NCBI RefSeq assembly: GCF_042648505.1
Contig: NZ_JBHRXK010000001.1
Span: 930,001 to 994,000 of the forward strand
Direction: 5' to 3'
Origin: Lysobacter_L cavernae
Lineage (GTDB): Bacteria; Pseudomonadota; Gammaproteobacteria; Xanthomonadales; Xanthomonadaceae
Length of the DNA stretch: 64,000 bases
Positions 63,820-64,000 of this stretch are shown piece by piece (the stretch's first letter is position 1; the number at the start of each line of letters is the position of its first letter). Below the pieces are notes generated by a model. The model saw only the letters and a program-made list of their open reading frames with translations. It ran no database searches and was not told the origin of the DNA. Position numbers and translations under genes: made by a program.

Positions 63820-64000
63820 GGTCACTGCTCGATCGTGGCGGGGAGCGCTTCGCCAACCTGTCTACGTTGGAGTGGCCAACTTTGCGTCATTTTCGTGTCG
63901 GATCATGACGCGACTGAAGCCAGCGCCTGTAGACGGCGCACCCAACCGCCCCCATTAAGCGATAACGCATCGTCATGGTCTGCCGTAATGGATCGCAAAC

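Overview
The window is very GC-rich, tightly packed bacterial chromosome. Its gene content points to a gammaproteobacterium of the Xanthomonadaceae/Lysobacterales (Lysobacter, Luteimonas or Xanthomonas-like): an aspartate kinase of the type fused to DAP decarboxylase in xanthomonads, a sufR-B-C-D-S operon, a fused cysNC, an ExeAB/GspAB pair, and three families of short palindromic intergenic repeats of the kind common in that order. This placement is inferred from gene content only. No rRNA, tRNA, CRISPR array, complete insertion sequence or prophage was seen.

Layout. 1-9000: the 5' part of aspartate kinase (leaving the window at base 1), PhzF-like enzyme, glycine-zipper protein, alpha/beta hydrolase, OsmC, a second EF-G-like GTPase, two lipoproteins and a PIN-domain protein. 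9000-13700: a large CBM9-like/DUF5916 outer-membrane-type protein, 3-hydroxybutyrate dehydrogenase, a SET-domain protein with a lysine-rich tail, and a lipoprotein cytochrome c. 13700-20230: the suf Fe-S assembly operon with its Rrf2 regulator, extended by a GNAT and a Rieske protein. 20330-28100: a Fur-box-preceded iron operon (TonB-dependent siderophore receptor, PiuC-like dioxygenase, PepSY membrane protein, DUF2271, DUF4198, ApbE, membrane-anchored diflavin reductase). 28100-31560: HutD-like, ComEA-like, M20 peptidase and a small stress membrane protein. 31600-39100: divergent assimilatory sulfate operons cysDNC (minus) and cysJIH (plus). 39290-43062: an ECF42-type sigma factor module with two DGPF/YciI proteins, VOC, SRPBCC and DUF4287 proteins. 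43044-45556: an XRE/MmyB-like regulator divergent from a Tat-exported hydrolase across two matching palindromes, then DUF1428. 46000-53500: membrane proteins, orphan gspAB, DoxX, DEAD-box helicase DbpA and a Gre factor. 53500-64000: fatty acid desaturase, GIY-YIG and S4 proteins, Tex, a membrane protein, a ClpP-fold lipoprotein, a frameshifted AAA ATPase remnant, a PQQ-type sugar dehydrogenase lipoprotein and a secreted protein of unknown function.

How the parts connect. Sulfate is activated by CysDNC and reduced by CysH and CysJI to sulfide for cysteine. Cysteine feeds SufS, and iron imported by the Fur-type operon supplies the other half of Fe-S assembly. The least understood set is the iron operon after the receptor: ApbE, a membrane diflavin reductase, a PepSY membrane protein and two exported DUF proteins look like an envelope redox chain for ferric-siderophore processing. 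The SET protein, the sigma-factor module with its candidate promoter, and the paired 17-bp operators are the other observations most worth testing.
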